The notes under the pieces are model-generated. The model did not search any database, was not told the DNA's origin, and saw only the letters and a program-made list of their open reading frames with translations. Below, piece after piece: positions 60,036 through 64,000 of a stretch of 64,000 nucleotides of DNA. A program made the position numbers and the translations under genes. Within the stretch, counting starts at the first letter, position 1, and the number at the start of each line of letters is the position of its first letter. This stretch comes from Acanthochlamys bracteata (taxonomy: Eukaryota > Streptophyta > Magnoliopsida > Pandanales > Velloziaceae): positions 4,278,001 to 4,342,000 of the forward strand of contig CM034140.1 in NCBI GenBank assembly GCA_019914995.1. The letters run 5' to 3'.

Positions 60036-62943
60036 TCACCATTCCTCATCATAGTCCTCTTCTTCATCCAAGTCTTTACTAGATAGTGCCATCTGTAGAG
60101 GGTCAACTCCCATCTTATTCATGTCTGATACAGACCATCCAGGATATTCCTCATGCTTTATCTCATTTTCTCCAAGCATGCCAGCAGCATTAGTTGTTGT
60201 CTCTGCAGTTATGGCAGCATCTCCTTTCTCGTTTAGATCTAAATTTAAATCAAAATTTCGAACAACAGAACTATTTGTGTTGCTTCCATCTGCGGTTTCA
60301 CTCCAACTCTTTGAATTTAACCTTTCATCAATAGGTTCAATCTTCATAGAGCTAGGCGTGCCATCATGTTGTGGAGAGGTACCTGGATCTTCCTCATATT
60401 TTTCACAAGCAATTGATGTACGGTTTCCACGAGAACTGCGCCCTCTTCCACGGCCCCTTCCTCGTCCTCTACTGCTGGTGCTGCTACCATGACCAGTGGT
60501 GTCCTGTGGACCAAAGAATGCATATAAATAATGTGCAACTCCTAGATTTTTTAAATAGAAAACTAATGTGCATGTGCTATATTAGAGTGACGATCTCCTA
60601 AACATGGTTTCGACAATCATTAAATAAGCATCAATATTGCTCTTCATACGGCTTTCAGACAAAAATTGAAGCTACAAAATTGCAACAGAATTGAAGCATA
60701 AAACAGTCTCTCCTAGTTGCTGAAGCTCTATGATCACTTTCCCATTCAGCCATACATTCCCTCCATCCAATCTATGTTTCTAGTCTTTCTTGTTTTAATT
60801 TTCTTAAGCTAGAATCTTCGAGTTCAACCTCAATCTACATTTCTGACATGGATCTTTGCAAAAGGATCAAAAACAGAATCCTAATTAATGGGATACGGCA
60901 TGGTTGAAGAATAAGAACAAGAACCTTCAATCTGTGGAACACTTTTATTCCCTCAATACCATGCATGCCGCAAACCTGATAGGATATAGTGACTACAAAG
61001 TTCAACAATTCAGTTTTGGAGTTCTTCTATTTCTCCTCTCTTGCTACGCATACAAATAAGAAACAACAAGAATCCACTCTGGTCCTTGATGGCACGGTGG
61101 CCTGCTCGTGCAGCCAAACTGAAGTGTAAAGCCACCAGACCTTCCTCAACATAGGTCTATAAAATTGCACAACTTCTAGACTTCGGTCAAACAAAGATGA
61201 AATGCGTACATTTGCTGGGGCAAAGAAAAAGAAGCAGACCAGATGACCACTCAACTTTGAATAGTTATTTAACAACCACTACTGATAGATATTTCAAGTA
61301 TTAAGCTAGGCCACAGATTGAACCTAGCAGTGAGATATACTGATAGACTTGATAGTTAAAAGAAGCTTGTTTAACCAAAAGCGATGATATTCATAGAATT
61401 TTGATATGTAGAAAAGACGTGCATATAAATGCTGATACAGTACAGATGCAAAATAGTGTGCATGTTACAAAGTGGCAATAACATAAGGTCTTACAATTTT
61501 GTTCTTCTTTGACTCATCATCACTTTCGTTGTCATCATCAATACCTCTCCTGAAAAGTCAGAAAGCATAAAATCACAAGTCGGAGGAAAACCAATTTCCC
61601 ATGTTAAGTGCAGATTGCAACACAATGACATGTTCTACCTTCGCTTTGATGATTTATCCTCGCCACCTGCATCTGAACCACCAATATCTGGAACTTTACT
61701 CACTACATCCTTCAGGAAATCAAAGACATTATAACTGTGCACACACTGCTTTCTGAAATTCAAATAGGTCATATTTAAGCTAAGATCTGAAAAATAAATA
61801 ATCTTTAAAAATTAGCAAAGAGACATTTGTAGATCTTTGTACTGTTTGTAAGAAGTTGAAGTAGTAGAATTAGAGGTTTACTAACAAATGCATTGAACTC
61901 ATTGTCTTCATTCCTCTTTGAAGAGTTATGTCATATGTCCTATCACATAAATCTTGCAGAAAGAGCTCCAATGCTTTAGCTGCAAAGAGAACATAGGATT
62001 ATGTATAAGCTCCAAACATACATGTACCTGGTACAAGGTTATATTTTTTGATTAAAAATTGAACAAATAGTTAGATGGGTAGAAAATCCTTTCGATCTAA
62101 GTACCCAAAGTTTGAAGGCTCTGACATGACTGATGGCAATAACTGAAACGAAAAACAGAAACTTACATACTAATACAGGAACTGCCAGTGCTATCTTCCC
62201 AACATCTTCATCGGCTTGCATAATCTTTTTGATTCGAGACTGAGAAAAAGAAAATGAGTAGTTAGCAGATGGATACTGAGAATGCAACACTCTTAAACTT
62301 AGCAAGGTTCAATAACCAAAGCACAGAAGTCTAAAGGATTTCCACAACAATATCCAGTTCCAAATTCAATTGAGTTGGCTGGATTATCCATATAATACAT
62401 TGATTATCTCAAATGTGTGATACCACAATAAACATTACAAGCAGTGGACGATGGGAATACACATAATTGTAAGCTATCCATCACAAGATCCAATTCAAAT
62501 TCCATCAAACAATGATTTCCAGTTTCCAAAGTTAATATTTGAACTCACAAATTCATTCCCTCACCCCAGAATCATTATGCTTATTATTACCAATTTTGCT
62601 CTTCAACAACTAATTCAACTAATTCATGCTTATTAGATCAACATATTATTCTACCTAAACCAAAAGTGGCCCATCCGCACGCTTTCTTAACTAACAATAG
62701 CAAACCCTAATTTACTCCACAACACGACAATTAAGGCAAAAATCATGCTTCTCAACTAACAATATAAAACCCTAATTTTCGTCGACAACGCAACAATTAA
62801 GGCAAAATCATGCCTCTACATGAATCCCTAATCTACAGTACATTAAGAAGGCAAAATTTCGACAATATAAAGAAAAAAAAAAACTAGGGTGAGCATTTGA
62901 GATAGCTTACAGCGGGAAATCGTGTGTCGAGCTTCTTCCTCAT
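60036..62943 (-). CDS. DRAP1: NC2-alpha / DRAP1 (Dr1-associated corepressor subunit)
   Basis: Histone-fold subunit that pairs with NC2-beta (Dr1), clamps TBP on the promoter and blocks TFIIA/TFIIB entry, repressing RNA polymerase II initiation in the nucleus. Six exons on the minus strand join in frame: 62943-62911, 62239-62167, 61979-61886, 61752-61639, 61549-61495, 60503-60036; 278 aa. Residues 1-85 are the histone fold: MRKKLDTRFPASRIKKIMQ, DEDVGKIALAVPVLVSKALE, LFLQDLCDRTYDITLQRG, HLKQCVHSYNVFDFL. Then come VVSKVPDIGG, an acidic/Lys stretch ending KKNKI at 123, an (RG)n run (135-145, GRGRGRGRGR), and a tail with FDLNLDLNE at 207-215, an EAR-like LxLxL motif, ending in an acidic DEEEDYDEEW. 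The start is fixed by the family-invariant MRKKLDTRFP. The upstream side (63240-63300 on the plus strand) is purine-rich, that is CT-rich for this gene, like a plant Y-patch. It looks intact. Confidence 0.95.
62686..62816. repeat. Two-copy 65-bp tandem repeat with telo-boxes in NC2-alpha intron 1
   Basis: Copies start at 62686 and 62751 (CTTAACTAACAATA / CTCAACTAACAATA). Each contains AAACCCTAAT and CAATTAAGGCAAAA.TCATGC. A third CCCTAATC lies at 62825. AAACCCTAA is the telo-box bound by TRB-type factors and found near the start of many plant genes. The repeat lies in the first intron (62910-62240), near its 5' end. Confidence 0.75.
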
Positions 62944-64000
62944 CTTTAAGAATCAGATCAATCGAAACAAAAAACAAAAAAAAAACAGAAGATTGTATTT
63001 TTCAACGAGAAGGGGTTTGTTCCTAGTATTCAACCGTTATCAGTAAAGGAGTAAACGACGGCGGGCTAGCAAAGAGAGAGAGAAAGAAAGCCAGTGTTAA
63101 TTAATTGATTAACTTTTAATCAATTGCAGATCAGATTAGATTGATTATAATATACTATAATAAATTGAATTGAATACAAAGATACGAAAGAGTCGCGGAA
63201 GTAAATAGTATATGGGATTTTAAATTGAGCAATTTTTTAGAGGGAAAGAGAAACAGAAAAGAAAAGAAAAAAAAGAAAAAAAGAGAGATTTGGAAATTTT
63301 CGTTTTGATTCCGATTCCCAAACTGCTGACGTACTTGTTACGGTATTTGTGATCGTTTGCTTTAAATTTAGGACACGGGAGTACCGGTGCAAATTCAGAA
63401 CGAATTAAACGGGCTGGCCCATAGTTCAGTGAAATGATTTATGCGATTAGTCCGTCTAGTCTTTAAACAGTGACATAATTCGATCCAATAAATGGTATTG
63501 AGTTAACAGTGTCGGCCCGACAGGCAGCCCACTCGCTCGATATTGTACAATTGATTTGATCAACGAGGATCATTAATTTAGTTAATATTTAATTATTTAA
63601 TCAAATCAATATATAATAAAAAATATTTTTAATAATAAAATATATTTATTATATATTTTTATTTTAATAATATTTTTTAATAATATTTTTATTAATTATT
63701 ATTCATTTATTATATAAAAATAAATTGATAAATAAGCTGGGTTAAGTCAAATAAAATACATCCGAACGGAGCTAGTCCGACCGAAAGTAGAAAACGGGCC
63801 GGGCCAATCCAGCCCAGCCACTTCATTTGGCTGGGCGGGTCGGGCCGACCCACTCGTATTTACACGTTTATATAGGACTGGGTCTTACTTGTTGTGTAGC
63901 GCTCCATTTCATTCCTAGTTTGGATTGGTGAGGAAACGAACCGCTTGATCTGAAGCCCGATTGGCGCATTTATTTTGGCCCTTCCATTATGGTGCTACGA
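62944..64000. other. Upstream region of NC2-alpha and repeat-like right edge
   Basis: 62944-63330 should contain the leader and promoter of NC2-alpha. From about 63395 the DNA has AACGGGCTGGCCCATAGTTC and, near 63805-63860, CGGGCCGGGCCAATCCAGCC and GGCGGGTCGGGCCGACCC around an A/T-rich core. This G/C-ended, A/T-cored layout is typical of plant MITE-like repeats. No gene seen. Confidence 0.45.

Noticed and set aside
1-64000. CRISPR arrays, operons or bacterial ribosome binding sites
   Set aside because: Spliced plant genes throughout; no regularly spaced repeat-spacer array seen.

Overview
This window is nuclear DNA of a flowering plant. The genes are spliced, with GT-AG introns and introns in the 5' leaders. 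The families are plant-type: a GAMYB-class R2R3-MYB, two EIN3-like factors, a phytocystatin relic and a plant NC2-alpha with an EAR-like motif. The intergenic DNA is very AT-rich and full of small DNA transposons. I could not resolve the species or order. There is no sign of bacterial, organellar or viral-genome DNA, and I found no rRNA, tRNA or CRISPR array by eye.

Genes from left to right: (1) 5' part of a GAMYB-like R2R3-MYB, minus strand, running off the left edge (coding exon 1393-1773, leader near 2858-3130). (2) An unrecognised coding-like exon or relic, minus strand, 4589-4873. (3) Translation factor eEF1B-beta, plus strand, six exons, 8750-11313, 225 aa. (4) A zinc-ribbon plus RING-H2 E3 ligase of the RING1/RHC1A type, plus strand, 15459-16343. 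(5) A KDPG/KHG aldolase-like enzyme, minus strand, nine exons, 17760-21800, 245 aa. (6) A nucleotide-sugar/triose-phosphate translocator family carrier, plus strand, 35925-37016. (7) A strongly divergent EIN3-like gene, plus strand, 44103-45284. (8) A second, better conserved EIN3-like gene, plus strand, 52531-54165, with a C-terminal LDLNLSL EAR-type motif. (9) A broken phytocystatin gene, plus strand, 55411-57076. (10) The TBP-binding corepressor subunit NC2-alpha/DRAP1, minus strand, six exons, 60036-62943, 278 aa.

Repeats fill much of the rest. A heavily decayed Ty1/copia element lies antisense at roughly 23.2-28.8 kb. The 3' end of an RTE-type LINE lies just behind eEF1B-beta (about 11.64-11.99 kb). 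MITEs with recognisable ends lie at 38404-38872 (TAA target duplication) and 41058-41566 (8-bp target duplication, one mismatch). Several families of AT-rich MITE-like repeats recur every few kilobases. The 5-kb stretch between the two EIN3-like genes holds CACTA-like subterminal repeats, a 55-bp fragment resembling the first EIN3-like gene, and a 1.88-kb insertion with an 8-bp target duplication that split an older tandem duplication.

The genes do not form a pathway, as expected of a plant chromosome. The item of most biological interest is the pair of unusual EIN3-like genes, one lacking the first basic region of the DNA-binding domain and the other carrying a repression-type motif, with transposon remodelling between them. 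No wholly new system could be demonstrated from the sequence alone.
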